From Haloarcula nitratireducens (GTDB lineage: Archaea; Halobacteriota; Halobacteria; Halobacteriales; Haloarculaceae): a DNA stretch of 64,000 bases. Below the pieces are notes generated by a model. That model ran no database searches. It saw only the letters and a program-made list of their open reading frames with translations, and was not told where the DNA came from. The stretch is taken from positions 930,001-994,000 of the forward strand of contig NZ_RKLT01000001.1 of assembly GCF_019599505.1 (NCBI RefSeq), in the 5' to 3' direction. The position numbers and the translations under genes were made by a program. Shown in pieces: positions 1-9,087 of this stretch (its first letter is position 1; each line of letters begins with the position of its first letter).

Positions 1-2
1 AG

Positions 3-515
3 TTGGCTATCGAGCGAGCGGGCGGGAGCGTCCCCGACGAGGACGTCGAGCAACTCACCGGCACGCTCGACGACTCCCGACCGACCGCGATGCCGCGGAC
101 ACCGACCACACAGACCCCGGAAAACGTCACTATCGGCTACATCGAGGAGGTCGTCGTCTCCGGGACGCGGGGCAACAAGACCGTCCTCGCCAAGTCCGAC
201 ACCGGGGCGACCCGGACCAGCATCGACGCCGAGCTCGCCGCGGACATCGGCACCGGACCCATCCTCGACATCGTGAAGGTGAAGTCCGGAAGCGTCAAGT
301 CCGGCCGCTCGCGGCCGGTCGTGGACCTCGTCGTCGGGATCGGCGGGACCCAACACACCGTCACCGCCAGCGTCGAGGACCGCTCGCACATGGAGTACCC
401 CCTCCTGCTGGGCCGGGACATCCTCAAGCACTACCAGGTGAACGTCAACCGACGCGCGGACGACGAGTACGACGACCTGGACTCCGAAGAGGAAGAGGAG
501 TCGACGCTCGAATAG
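3..515 (+). CDS. Retropepsin-like RimB/ATP-dependent zinc protease family domain (5' end lies outside the window)
   Basis: The reading frame is open to the left edge, so this is probably the C-terminal part of a longer protein; an internal ATG at 90 would give a free-standing protein of about 141 aa. The conserved part holds an aspartic-protease-like DTGA motif (KSDTGATRTSID) and a C-terminal LLGRDIL, as in the retropepsin-like family once called ATP-dependent zinc protease and often encoded with or fused to RimK glutamate ligases. The roughly 30 residues before the ATG look like an acidic linker, which would suit a RimK fusion, but that is inference. The C-terminus is a Glu/Asp-rich tail. 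It ends one base before the convergent methyltransferase gene. True substrate unknown. Confidence 0.7.
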   Translation: MAIERAGGSVPDEDVEQLTGTLDDSRPTAMPRTPTTQTPENVTIGYIEEVVVSGTRGNKTVLAKSDTGATRTSIDAELAADIGTGPILDIVKVKSGSVKSGRSRPVVDLVVGIGGTQHTVTASVEDRSHMEYPLLLGRDILKHYQVNVNRRADDEYDDLDSEEEEESTLE

Positions 516-516
516 C

Positions 517-1578
517 TCAGGACGGTAGTCGGGCTTCGACCAGCGAGTTGCCCGGGCCGCCGCGCCGAACCGTCTTCTCGGTCACCGCTTCGAAGCCGCT
601 CTGTTCGAGCCAGGTGCGGACGTCCTCGTACGCGTGGACATCCGCTCCCAGCGTGACGCGGTAGGTGAGCCCGACGAATCCGACGCCCGTCTGCCCGAGT
701 GAGGAGCCGCCGGCGTCGGCGAACTGGTCGAGAACGGCGATCCGACCGCCCGGACCGAGCGAGGCGGCCACCCGCTCGAACAGCGCGCGACACTCGGGGG
801 CGTCGTGCGCGTGGAGAACGTTGAACAGGAGCGCGACGTCGTACCTCTCCCCGAGCGCGTCGGTCTCGTAGTCGCCCGCTCTGACCCGAAGGCGGTCCGC
901 GAAGTCGGTCGCCGCTATCTCCTCGCGGGCGACGGTGAGCGCCGCCGGCGCGTCGAACACCGTCGCGCGGAGGTTCGGGTGTCGAGAACAGAGTTCGACG
1001 GCGTACAGCCCGTGGCCGCCGCCGACGTCGAGGAGCGTCCGCGCGTCGTCCGGCACGGTCAGCTTCGACGCGATCTCGTCGACCAGCACCGTCGCCGCGG
1101 CCCGAAACCCGCGCTGGGCGAGCTCCCAGCGCTCGGGTCGCTCGTCGAACCACTCGTACATCGAGCGCGGCGGTTCGCCCTCTCGAACGGTGGTCTCGAG
1201 GTGTTCCGTCCAGAAGGGAAACACCAGCTCGTCCCAGAACGCGAACCACGGGGCCATATTCGTCTCGCTCCCGGTTGTGAGCCACCGTTCGGTCGTCCCG
1301 GTCAGCTCGTAGCCGGCCGACCCGCTCTCGACGTACCCCGTCGCGGCGAGCAACCGGAGCAGCGGTCGTAATCCGTCCGGATGTGCGCCGACGCTGTCGG
1401 CGAGCGCCGTCGCGGAGAGCGGCCGGTCGCTCCCGTCGAGCGCTTCGAAGAGACCGAGGTCGATAGCGAGCGCGACGGCGCGGAACGCCCCCGCGCCGAA
1501 CAGATCCAGTATCGGCGCGGGCCCCTCGTTCAGACGGAACAGAAGCAGCCGTTCGAGCACGTTCGGCCGGACGGGCAT
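517..1578 (-). CDS. SAM-dependent O-methyltransferase (plant/bacterial OMT-like, PF00891 type)
   Basis: A 353-aa protein with an N-terminal winged-helix dimerisation region (about residues 20-105) and a C-terminal Rossmann methyltransferase domain. SAM motif I is LLDVGGGHG at residues 182-190, followed by an acidic residue at the end of beta-2 (VFDAP, Asp209). This order is typical of the acetylserotonin O-methyltransferase/hydroxyneurosporene methyltransferase family, which methylates hydroxyl groups of small molecules. The substrate cannot be told from sequence; a carotenoid or quinone-like acceptor would be a guess. The start ATG at 1578 gives the full N-terminal domain. It faces the protease gene at its 3' end and has no operon partner. 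Confidence 0.82.
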   Translation of the reverse strand: MPVRPNVLERLLLFRLNEGPAPILDLFGAGAFRAVALAIDLGLFEALDGSDRPLSATALADSVGAHPDGLRPLLRLLAATGYVESGSAGYELTGTTERWLTTGSETNMAPWFAFWDELVFPFWTEHLETTVREGEPPRSMYEWFDERPERWELAQRGFRAAATVLVDEIASKLTVPDDARTLLDVGGGHGLYAVELCSRHPNLRATVFDAPAALTVAREEIAATDFADRLRVRAGDYETDALGERYDVALLFNVLHAHDAPECRALFERVAASLGPGGRIAVLDQFADAGGSSLGQTGVGFVGLTYRVTLGADVHAYEDVRTWLEQSGFEAVTEKTVRRGGPGNSLVEARLPS

Positions 1579-1829
1579 GACAGAGAAGCAAGCGGTGGGC
1601 GCGCATAGCGTTGCCGGGTCAGTCCGTTACTTCCGCGACGCTCTCGGCGATGTCTCTTTCCGCCCGCTAAATGGAGAGCGTCGCGTTACTCCGATCGGGC
1701 ACCCACTGCTAACAGTTTCGTTACGAACCGTGATTGATATGCGATAGGGCGTCGCCACTCAGATTCGAGACGATAAGAAACAGGCCCTGTCCTTTTGCCG
1801 TCTGACGACGTACGAACTCTGCACTAAGA

Positions 1830-2423
1830 ATGGTTGATGAGGCCAAACCGGTACTAGCGGAAGACCCCGTGATGGCGGAGTTGGTAGAAGAATACGACCC
1901 GTACGCTGAACCCGATTGGACCGAGTTCGAACGGCTGTGTATCTCGATAATCAACCAACAGCTCTCCACCGCGAGCGCGGCGGCGGTGAAAGAACGGGTC
2001 TTCGAGTTGCTCGACGAGGAAGTCACCCCCGAGAGAGTGCTGAGCGCCGACGAGGAAGCGCTCCGAGACGCCGGGCTGTCGGGGATGAAAGTCGAGTACA
2101 TGCAGAACGCAGCGGAAGCCTTTCAAGAGCGAGACTATTCCCGCGAGGGGCTGTCAGACCACTCGAACGAGGAGATCATCGAACGACTCACCGAGATCAA
2201 GGGAATCGGCGAGTGGACCGCCCGAATGTATCTGCTGTTCGTGATGGAGCGTCCCGACATCCTCCCGTTGGGGGACCTCGCAGTACGGAAAGGTATCGCA
2301 GACCTATACGGCGACGGCGAAGACATGACTCGCGAAGAGATGCGCGAGATAGCGGAGAACTGGCGTCCCCATCGTTCAGCGGCCACGAAATACATCTGGG
2401 CGAATTACGAGTCCGATTCGTAG
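1830..2423 (+). CDS. DNA-3-methyladenine glycosylase, AlkA/HhH-GPD family
   Basis: A 197-aa protein of the helix-hairpin-helix GPD superfamily, which excises alkylated bases from DNA as the first step of base excision repair. The helix-hairpin-helix is at residues 120-137 (TEIKGIGEWTARMYLLF) and the catalytic aspartate is Asp149 in PLGDLAVRKG. The early IINQQLST segment is the usual signature of the AlkA/MAG branch. The C-terminus (NWRPHRSAATKYIW) matches the AlkA tail WRPWRSYA-like motif. No Fe-S cluster cysteines are present, so this is not EndoIII/MutY-like. It is monocistronic, about 250 nt downstream of the divergent methyltransferase start. Confidence 0.88.
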   Translation: MVDEAKPVLAEDPVMAELVEEYDPYAEPDWTEFERLCISIINQQLSTASAAAVKERVFELLDEEVTPERVLSADEEALRDAGLSGMKVEYMQNAAEAFQERDYSREGLSDHSNEEIIERLTEIKGIGEWTARMYLLFVMERPDILPLGDLAVRKGIADLYGDGEDMTREEMREIAENWRPHRSAATKYIWANYESDS

Positions 2424-2460
2424 GGCGTCTGCCGCCTGTCGTCGTTCGAACGTCGAGCGG

Positions 2461-3039
2461 TCAGCCGTCGACGATCGCGGGGTCGGGCGTCCCGTCGCGC
2501 TCGTGTTCGGCCTCGTCGGCGGGTTTCGCCGGATTCCCGATGACGGTGGTCTCGGGCGGCACGTCGTCGACGACGACGGCTCCCGCGCCGACGGTCGCGT
2601 TCTCGCCGACGGTGATCGGACCGACGAGCGTCGCGGCCGCGCCGACGGTGACGCCGTCTTCGAGCGTCGGATGCCGTTTCTCGCGGCGCATCGACGCGCC
2701 GCCGAGCGTGACGCCGTGGTACAGCAGCACGTCGTCGCCGATGTCGGCCGTCTCGCCGACGACGGTGCCCATCCCGTGGTCGATGAACAGCCGCTCGCCG
2801 ACGTCCGCGGCGGGGTGGATCTCGACGCCGGTGAGAAAGCGCGTCAGGTGCGAGAGCAGTCTGGCGGCGAAGCGGTGATCTGCGGCCCACAGCGCGTGGG
2901 CGAGGCGGTACAACCAGACGGCGTGCAGGCCGGGATACGTGAGGACGACCTCCGCGGCGCTGGTCGCGGCGGGGTCTTTCGCCTGTGCCGTCCGGACGTC
3001 CTCGCGGACCGTGTCGAGTATCGTGGGTATGTCGAACAT
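2461..3039 (-). CDS. cysE: Serine O-acetyltransferase
   Basis: The enzyme makes O-acetylserine from serine and acetyl-CoA, the entry step to cysteine. The 192-aa protein has an alpha-helical N-terminus followed by left-handed beta-helix hexapeptide repeats from about residue 75. FIDHGMG (Asp88-His89) and LLYHGVTLGG (His108) are the catalytic region of CysE. I chose the ATG at 3039 because MFDIPTILDTVREDV begins the conserved helical domain; the frame stays open to 3141 with an Arg/Pro-rich, non-conserved extension. It is shorter than the 273-aa E. coli enzyme but typical of archaeal and Gram-positive EpsC/CysE. No cysK neighbour is visible. Confidence 0.9.
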   Translation of the reverse strand: MFDIPTILDTVREDVRTAQAKDPAATSAAEVVLTYPGLHAVWLYRLAHALWAADHRFAARLLSHLTRFLTGVEIHPAADVGERLFIDHGMGTVVGETADIGDDVLLYHGVTLGGASMRREKRHPTLEDGVTVGAAATLVGPITVGENATVGAGAVVVDDVPPETTVIGNPAKPADEAEHERDGTPDPAIVDG

Positions 3040-3262
3040 CGTGGATACGGTGTCGGGTGGTCGAAAGCAGGTGCGACGTGGAGAACAGGACTCAGTAGCG
3101 ACAGCGACAGCCGACCGTGAGGGCGCGCTGTGCGGTCGCACGGACGGTTCGGTCGCGGGACGAACACCCGGCGGACATACCCGATATTCGTAGCCGGAGC
3201 GGTATAAAATGGGAGGTGTCTCGGACGGAGACCACAGAAGCCGCTCGACCGTCGAGGGTCCG

Positions 3263-3703
3263 TCAGTCGATGTCGATGCGATGGCCCGCCGTGATCGGAT
3301 CCGCCTTCCCGACGTGGACCGTCAGCACGCCGTTGGTCATCGAAGCGGCGACGTCCTCGTCGTCTATCTCGCTCGGGAGCCTAATCCGACGGGAGACCGA
3401 CTTCTGAGATCGCTCGCGTCGAACGTAGTTCGCGTCGGACTCGTCTGCTTCCTCGCTGCGTTCGGCGTCGATGCTGAGCGTCTGGTCGGTGATGTACACG
3501 TCGACGTCGTCCGTCTCGAAGCCGGGCAGGTCGGCGGTGACGACGAACTCGTCGTCCGCGTCGACGAGGTCAACCTGCGGCATCGACGCATTCGCCGACC
3601 GCGTCTCGAATCCGGACCCCCACCGCTGGGCCGCTTCTTCGAACTGCCGACTCATCTGTTCGAGCCACGCCTCCACGTCGTCGAACGGTGACTGTCGAGT
3701 CAT
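3263..3703 (-). CDS. Small heat-shock protein, Hsp20/alpha-crystallin family
   Basis: A 146-aa ATP-independent chaperone. The N-terminal 40 residues are amphipathic, with DVEAWLEQMSRQFEEAAQRW. The alpha-crystallin domain spans about residues 43-140, with the diagnostic ADLPGFETDDVDVYI strand region and a late NGVLTVHVGK strand. The C-terminus ends in RIDID, which offers an I-x-I type oligomerisation contact. An AACTAAG box near 3731-3737 sits about 30 nt before the start. A short inverted repeat GTCACCGTGAC at 3759-3769 lies just upstream of that box and could be an operator, which is inference only. Confidence 0.88.
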   Translation of the reverse strand: MTRQSPFDDVEAWLEQMSRQFEEAAQRWGSGFETRSANASMPQVDLVDADDEFVVTADLPGFETDDVDVYITDQTLSIDAERSEEADESDANYVRRERSQKSVSRRIRLPSEIDDEDVAASMTNGVLTVHVGKADPITAGHRIDID

Positions 3704-3829
3704 CGCCCTCTGACACGCCCGGGCGACGCTTAGTTACCCAGCGAGTACGGGTAGAAGGGTCACCGTGACGGCGTTGCGCTCGCGTTGTCACGAGAGTAAG
3801 CCGTCCTTCGGCGGCTCACGACGGTCGCG

Positions 3830-4987
3830 CTATACCATTCCCTTGCCGAGTAGTTCCCGGGCGATGATGTTCTTCTGGATCTCGGTCGTCCCCTCGTAGA
3901 TCTGGGTGATCTTCGCGTCGCGGTAGAACCGTTCGACGTCGAAGTCGTCGACGTAGCCCGCACCGCCGTGGATCTGGACCGCCTCGTCGGCCGTCTCGAC
4001 GGCGACCCGAGAGGCCTTCTCCTTGGCCATCGACGCGAGTTTCGTGAGCCGGTCGTCGGCGTTGTCGACGCTCCACGCCGATTTGTAGGTCAGCTGTCTC
4101 GCGGCCTCGATCTCGGTGAACATCTCGGCGAGTTTGTGCTGAACGGCCTGGAACTCGGAGATGGATCGACCGAACTGCTCGCGGTCTTTGGCGTATTCGA
4201 GCGCGCGTTCGGCCGCGCCCCGGGCGATGCCGACGCCCTGCGCGGCGACGCCGGTCCGCGTCTCGTCGAAGAACTGCATCAACTGCAGGAAGCCGGCCCC
4301 CCGGGTACCGACGAGGTTCGCCTCGGGAACGCGCACGTCGTTTAAGCGCAACTCCGCCGTGTCCGACGCGCGGATGCCGAGTTTGCCCGTTATCTTCTCG
4401 GCATCGAACCCGTCGCGGTCGGCCTCGACGAGGATCTGTGAGAAGCCGTTGTACCGACCCTCGGCCTCGGGGTCCGTCCGGCAGAGGACGACGAAGTAGT
4501 CGCCGACGGTGCCGTTGGTTATCCACATCTTGTTACCGTCGACGACCCATTCGTCGCCGTCCTTCTCGGCCCGCGTCGAGACCGACGAGACGTCCGACCC
4601 CGTGTCGGGTTCGGAGATCGCCGTCCCCATGATCGCCTCGCCCGCCGCCACCGGTTCGAGGTACTCCTCCTTCTGGGCCTCCGTCCCGAATCCCACGAGC
4701 GCGTCCGCGCCGAACGCCGCGGACTGGATGCACAGGCCGATGCCGGGGTCGGCGGCGAACAGTTCCTCGGCGATGACGGCGTTGGTCAGCGTGTCGTAGC
4801 CGACCCCGCCGTACTCCATGGGGACGTTCGCCTCGGTCAGGCCCATCTCGGCGGCTTTCTCGACGATCTCGCGGGGAAACTTCTCCTCGCGGTCGTACTC
4901 CGTAGCGACGGGCGCGACCTCGTTCTCGGCGAAGCGCCGTACCTCGTCGCGAATCTGACGCTGTTCGTCGGACAGTGCGAAGTCCAT
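3830..4987 (-). CDS. Acyl-CoA dehydrogenase (short/medium-chain type)
   Basis: FAD enzyme that introduces the 2,3-double bond into acyl-CoA esters, the first oxidative step of beta-oxidation. The 385-aa length and all signatures fit: [16 protein letters not shown] (substrate/flavin region), [10 protein letters not shown], and the C-terminal [15 protein letters not shown], in which Glu365 is the expected catalytic base. The frame stays open far upstream to 5860 across the divergent gene; the start at 4987 ([15 protein letters not shown]) is the family's normal N-terminus. It diverges from the HAD/ECH fusion at 5102, so the two may be co-regulated from the 114-nt shared gap. Acyl chain-length preference is not readable here. 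Confidence 0.93.
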   Translation of the reverse strand: MDFALSDEQRQIRDEVRRFAENEVAPVATEYDREEKFPREIVEKAAEMGLTEANVPMEYGGVGYDTLTNAVIAEELFAADPGIGLCIQSAAFGADALVGFGTEAQKEEYLEPVAAGEAIMGTAISEPDTGSDVSSVSTRAEKDGDEWVVDGNKMWITNGTVGDYFVVLCRTDPEAEGRYNGFSQILVEADRDGFDAEKITGKLGIRASDTAELRLNDVRVPEANLVGTRGAGFLQLMQFFDETRTGVAAQGVGIARGAAERALEYAKDREQFGRSISEFQAVQHKLAEMFTEIEAARQLTYKSAWSVDNADDRLTKLASMAKEKASRVAVETADEAVQIHGGAGYVDDFDVERFYRDAKITQIYEGTTEIQKNIIARELLGKGMV

Positions 4988-5101
4988 GTGCGATGTGTTC
5001 GCGTGGCACCCAATTAATGGTTCGTAATCTGAAATAAACTCGATAGAGGTTCTTCGGCGAGAGAAACGTTGAAACGTGGGCCGGCAGTGGGGACATATGT
5101 C

Positions 5102-7066
5102 ATGGATTTCGAGGACATCGAGACGGTCGCGGTGCTCGGCGCGGGCAACATGGGTCACGGAATCGCCGAGGTCGCCGCGCTCGCCGGCTACCAGGTGCAG
5201 ATGCGCGACATCAAAGAGGAGTTCGTCCAGGACGGCTACGACAACATCGAGTGGTCGCTGAACAAGCTCGCCGAGAAGGACCAGCTCACCCAACAAGAGG
5301 CCGACGAGGCACTCGGTCGGGTCACCGCGCTCGTCGACGTCGAGGACGCCGTCAGCGACGCCGACGTCGTCATTGAGGCCGTCCCCGAGAAGATGGTGAT
5401 AAAGAAAGACGTCTACACCGACGTCGAGAAGTACGCCAAAGACGACGCCATCTTCGCGACGAACACTTCCAGCCTCTCCATCACCGAGCTCTCGGAGGTC
5501 ACCGAGCGCCCCGAACAGTTCTGCGGGATGCACTTCTTCAATCCCCCGGTCCGGATGCAACTCGTCGAGGTCATCTCCGGGGAGTACACCGCCGACGAGA
5601 CGCTCGACACCATCGAGGAACTCGCCGAGGCGTTCGATAAGACGCCCGTCCGCGTCCGCAAAGACTCGCCCGGCTTCATCGTCAACCGCATCCTCGTCCC
5701 GCTGATGAACGAGGCCTGCTGGCTCGTCCACGACGACGTCGCCACCATCGAGGAGGTCGACTCGACCACGAAGTTCGACATCGGTCTCCCGATGGGGTCG
5801 TTCGAGCTCTCGGACCAGGTCGGCAACGACGTCGGCCTGCACGTCCTCGAATACATGCACGAGATGCTCGGTGACGCCTACGAGCCGTGTCCGCTCTTAG
5901 AACGGAAAGTCGATAGCGAGGAACTCGGGAAGAAGACCGGCAAGGGCTTCTACGACTACGACGACGGCGGCGCTGACATCCCGACCGACGCCGGTCGCGA
6001 AGACGTCGAGAATCGCCTGCTGGCCGTGATGGCCAACGAAGTCGGCAAGCTCGTCGAGAACGACGTCGCGCCCGTCGCGGACATCGACGAGGCGGTCATG
6101 CTCGGCGGCGGCTTCCCCGAAGGCCCCGCGAAACTCGCCGATAAGGCCGGCTTGGACTCGCTCGTCGAGACGCTCAAGACCGTCCACGAGGAGACCAGCG
6201 AGGAGCGCTACGAAGTCTCTGAGGGTCTGCGCTCGGCCGCCGAGGCGGGTGGCTTCTACGGCGCCGACGAGGACTCGGAAGCGACGTTCGAGAACATCAA
6301 CGTCGCCGACGTCGGCGAGATGGTCGGTCGCATCGAACTCGACCGCCCCCACCGAATGAACACCATTAGCCCGGAACTGATGGACGAACTCACGGACGCC
6401 GTCGACATCCTCAGCGACGACGACGAGATCCGCGCGATACTGCTGACCGGGGCCGGCGACAAGGCGTTCTCCGCCGGGGCCGACGTCCAGTCGATGGCCT
6501 CCAACGCGACGCCGCTGGAAGCCGTCGAACTCTCGAAGAAGGGCCAAGAGACCTTCGGCAAACTGGAAAAATGCCCGATGCCGGTCGTCGCCGGCATCGA
6601 CGGCTACGCGCTGGGCGGCGGGATGGAACTGGCCACCTGTGCGGACCTCCGGGTCGCCTCGAAGCGCTCGGAGCTCGGTCAACCCGAACACGATCTCGGC
6701 CTCCTGCCGGGATGGGGTGGCACCCAGCGTCTCGCCAACATCGTCGGCGAGGGCCGCGCCAAGGAGATCATCTTCACTGCCGAGCGCTACGACGCCGAGG
6801 AGATGGCCGACTACGGCTTCATCAACGAGGTCGTCGGCAACAGCGAACTCGAAGACCGCGCGTTCGAACTGGCCGCCGACCTCGCCGCCGGCCCGCCGGT
6901 CGCCCAGAAGTTCACCAAGCGGGCGATGCTCGCCGGCCGCGACGACACCGAGGCCGGGCTCGAAGTCGAGTCGCAGGCCTTCGGCCACCTCATCGGTACG
7001 GAGGACGTGATGGAAGGGATCACGGCCTTCATGGGCGACGGAGAACCGAACTTCCAAGGGAAGTGA
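5102..7066 (+). CDS. 3-hydroxyacyl-CoA dehydrogenase / enoyl-CoA hydratase fusion protein
   Basis: A 654-aa bifunctional protein with the dehydrogenase first and the crotonase domain last, the archaeal order, opposite to bacterial FadB. The NAD-binding motif is [12 protein letters not shown] (residues 9-20), the catalytic His is His144 in GMHFFNPP, and TNTSSLSI follows the family. The hydratase domain starts near residue 405. It keeps the oxyanion segment AFSAGADVQ and both catalytic glutamates (GGGMEL and QPEHDLG), so hydratase activity is expected. Together the domains turn enoyl-CoA to 3-ketoacyl-CoA. I chose the ATG at 5102 rather than 5069 because [13 protein letters not shown] sits directly before the Rossmann fold. 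It is divergent from the acyl-CoA dehydrogenase. Confidence 0.92.
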   Translation: MDFEDIETVAVLGAGNMGHGIAEVAALAGYQVQMRDIKEEFVQDGYDNIEWSLNKLAEKDQLTQQEADEALGRVTALVDVEDAVSDADVVIEAVPEKMVIKKDVYTDVEKYAKDDAIFATNTSSLSITELSEVTERPEQFCGMHFFNPPVRMQLVEVISGEYTADETLDTIEELAEAFDKTPVRVRKDSPGFIVNRILVPLMNEACWLVHDDVATIEEVDSTTKFDIGLPMGSFELSDQVGNDVGLHVLEYMHEMLGDAYEPCPLLERKVDSEELGKKTGKGFYDYDDGGADIPTDAGREDVENRLLAVMANEVGKLVENDVAPVADIDEAVMLGGGFPEGPAKLADKAGLDSLVETLKTVHEETSEERYEVSEGLRSAAEAGGFYGADEDSEATFENINVADVGEMVGRIELDRPHRMNTISPELMDELTDAVDILSDDDEIRAILLTGAGDKAFSAGADVQSMASNATPLEAVELSKKGQETFGKLEKCPMPVVAGIDGYALGGGMELATCADLRVASKRSELGQPEHDLGLLPGWGGTQRLANIVGEGRAKEIIFTAERYDAEEMADYGFINEVVGNSELEDRAFELAADLAAGPPVAQKFTKRAMLAGRDDTEAGLEVESQAFGHLIGTEDVMEGITAFMGDGEPNFQGK

Positions 7067-7091
7067 GGAAACCGTCGTAAGAGCTCGCTCT

Positions 7092-7121
7092 GACGGAAGT
7101 GAGCCCGATTTCCAGGGGAAG
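7092..7121 (+). pseudogene. Possible remnant of a duplicated enoyl-CoA hydratase 3' end
   Basis: Twenty-five bases after the stop of the fusion gene, the + strand reads DGSEPDFQGK, almost the same as the fusion protein's own C-terminus DGEPNFQGK at 7037-7063. Crotonases commonly end this way. There is no open frame to support a gene, so this is most simply a decayed tail of a second copy or a local duplication. Chance similarity cannot be excluded at ten residues. Confidence 0.35.
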
Positions 7122-7260
7122 CAGCGCCGCCGAGTCAGTTACCCTCGTCTCACCCGATGCGTCGGTTTTCGTACCGTACTTCGCCAGTTGTCGAACGGCC
7201 TCGGAGACGGGCCGAGCGGCGCGTGTGACCGCGCCCCAGAGAGTCGAGATTTCGATGGGG

Positions 7261-7266
7261 TTAAAT
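7261..7266 (+). promoter_or_regulatory. TATA-like box of tRNA-Glu(TTC)
   Basis: TTAAAT lies 26-31 nt before the first base of the tRNA, the usual archaeal TATA position when transcription starts at or just before the mature 5' end. Confidence 0.55.
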
Positions 7267-7291
7267 TGGAGCACCCGAAACGCCAGAATGC

Positions 7292-7366
<75 letters not shown>

Positions 7367-7584
7367 CATTTCTATCGAAGCAACGGAGCGATGGAGCGGC
7401 CGCGACGTTCTCAGACGGTATCGAGACATCGTAAGCGGCGACGGTCAGATCGTCGAAGGATTTGTTTGCGGCGTGGCGAACACCGACGGCGTCCATCCGT
7501 GAGACTCGCAATCACTTCGCGACTATTCACCGATACCGGGAGCGGATGTCGCCGAAACGAACAGTAAGAGAGTGAAGGCAGTAG

Positions 7585-7590
7585 CTATTT
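7585..7590 (+). promoter_or_regulatory. TATA-like box of the GlmU-like gene
   Basis: CTATTT begins 33 nt before the ATG at 7618, a spacing that predicts a leaderless transcript. Confidence 0.4.
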
Positions 7591-7617
7591 CCGCGGTCCA
7601 CGAGACGCACAGTCCAC

Positions 7618-8799
7618 ATGCAAGCAGTCGTTCTCGCGGCCGGGGAAGGGACACGGATGCGTCCGCTGACCGCGAACACGCCGAAACCCATGCTGCCCGT
7701 CGCCGACAGACCGCTCGTCGCCCACACCGCCGACATGGCCATCGAGGCCGGGGCCGACGAACTGATCTTCGTGGTGGGCTACGAAGCGGACGCCGTCCGG
7801 TCGTACTTCGGCGAGACGTACCGCGGTGCGCCGGTCTCCTTCGCCGTTCAGGAAGAACAGCAGGGGACGGCCGACGCCGTCAGCGCAGCGTACGAATACT
7901 TAGACGGGCCGTTCGCCGTTCTCAACGGCGACAACCTCTACGACGAGGAGAGCATCTCGACGCTGTTCGACGCCGCCCCCTCTATCGCGGCGTTTCGCGT
8001 CGGCGACCCCTCGAACTACGGCGTCCTCTCGACGGACGGCGACAGCGTCACGGACGTCGTCGAGAAACCGGAAGAGCCGCCGACGGAACTGGCGAACGCC
8101 GGCGCGTACGTCTTCCCCGCCGAAGCCCGCGAGTGGCTGGACGTCCCCCTCAGCGACCGCGGCGAGCGCGAGATCACCGACGTGGTCGCCCGCGTCATCG
8201 AGGAGCGCTCGGTCACGGCCGTCGAGGTGGACCGCTGGCTGGACGTGGGCCGGCCGTGGGAACTACTCGAAGCCAACGAGTGGAAACTCGACGAGCAGAC
8301 CCGCCGCATCGACGGCGACGTCCGCGGCGACGCGGAGCTACGCGGCAACGTCGTCGTCGAAGAGGGGGCAGTCATCGAGCCCGGCGTCACCATCGAGGGA
8401 CCGGCGCTCGTCCGGTCGGGCGCGCACCTCGGGCCGAACGCGTACGTCCGCGGCGCGACGATGCTCGGCGAGAACGCGCACGTCGGTCACGGCGTCGAGA
8501 TCAAGAACACCGTCGTCATGGCCGACTCGAACGTCCCGCACGTCTCCTACGTCGGCGACAGCGTGCTGGGTCACGACGTGAACTTCGGCGCGGGGACGCA
8601 GGTGGCGAACCTCCGCCACGACGGCACGGAAGTGAAGCTGACGGTGAAAGGCGACCGCGTCTCGACGGGCCGCCGGAAGTTCGGCGTCGTCGCGGGCGAC
8701 GGCGCTCGAACGGCCATCAACACCAGCCTCAACCCCGGCGTCGTCCTCTCGCCCGGCGCGACGACGGCCCCCGGCGAGAGCGTCACTCGGGACCGGTAG
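7618..8799 (+). CDS. glmU: Bifunctional sugar-1-phosphate nucleotidylyltransferase/acetyltransferase, GlmU-like
   Basis: The 393-aa protein has an N-terminal nucleotidylyltransferase domain (residues 1 to about 220) with the signature LAAGEGTRMRPLT at 6-18 and the metal-binding NGDNLYDE near residue 101. It has a C-terminal left-handed beta-helix from about residue 240 made of hexapeptide repeats. This layout is that of archaeal GlmU, which acetylates glucosamine-1-P and then forms UDP-GlcNAc, feeding protein glycosylation and lipid or surface polysaccharides. A glucose-1-P or other sugar nucleotidyltransferase with the same folds is the alternative. No glycosylation cluster surrounds it. Confidence 0.85.
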   Translation: MQAVVLAAGEGTRMRPLTANTPKPMLPVADRPLVAHTADMAIEAGADELIFVVGYEADAVRSYFGETYRGAPVSFAVQEEQQGTADAVSAAYEYLDGPFAVLNGDNLYDEESISTLFDAAPSIAAFRVGDPSNYGVLSTDGDSVTDVVEKPEEPPTELANAGAYVFPAEAREWLDVPLSDRGEREITDVVARVIEERSVTAVEVDRWLDVGRPWELLEANEWKLDEQTRRIDGDVRGDAELRGNVVVEEGAVIEPGVTIEGPALVRSGAHLGPNAYVRGATMLGENAHVGHGVEIKNTVVMADSNVPHVSYVGDSVLGHDVNFGAGTQVANLRHDGTEVKLTVKGDRVSTGRRKFGVVAGDGARTAINTSLNPGVVLSPGATTAPGESVTRDR

Positions 8800-8829
8800 A
8801 GCGACCTCGCCCTCGCGGCGATTCTATGG

Positions 8830-8836
8830 GATTAAG
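8830..8836 (+). promoter_or_regulatory. TATA-like box of the small zinc-binding protein gene
   Basis: GATTAAG sits 27-33 nt before the ATG at 8863 and points to leaderless transcription. Confidence 0.45.
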
Positions 8837-8862
8837 TAGGGCGGAACCGACGCACAGGTAAG

Positions 8863-9048
8863 ATGGTCGACCCAACTTCGGACCACCACGAGGACGTCGA
8901 CGAGGAGGAGGCACCGAACTGCGAGGTCTGCGGCGACGCGATAGTCAACGAAGTCACACACCGGGTAACGACGTGGGTCGCCGACGACAGCGTTCAGACC
9001 GTCCACTTCTGTAGCGAGGACTGTAAGACCGAGTGGGACGAGTCCTGA
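8863..9048 (+). CDS. Small zinc-finger protein (CxxC...HxC...C type)
   Basis: A 61-aa acidic protein with a Cys20-x2-Cys23 pair and a C-terminal His48/Cys50/Cys54 group (VHFCSEDCKTEW), a layout resembling MYM/TRASH-like treble-clef fingers. Such one-domain zinc proteins are abundant in haloarchaea and mostly uncharacterised; some bind partners in metal or nucleic-acid metabolism. The N-terminal 18 residues are Asp/Glu-rich and look disordered. It has its own promoter-like box and is not obviously in an operon with the GlmU-like gene, whose stop is 63 nt upstream. Confidence 0.75.
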   Translation: MVDPTSDHHEDVDEEEAPNCEVCGDAIVNEVTHRVTTWVADDSVQTVHFCSEDCKTEWDES

Positions 9049-9087
9049 ACCGGCTCGCTTCTGCGGATGCCCCGCCTCGTCGCGGCC

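Noticed and set aside
3830..5860. A 676-aa version of the acyl-CoA dehydrogenase with a long N-terminal extension
   Set aside because: The extra 291 residues are antisense to the HAD/ECH fusion gene, and the family N-terminus starts at 4987.
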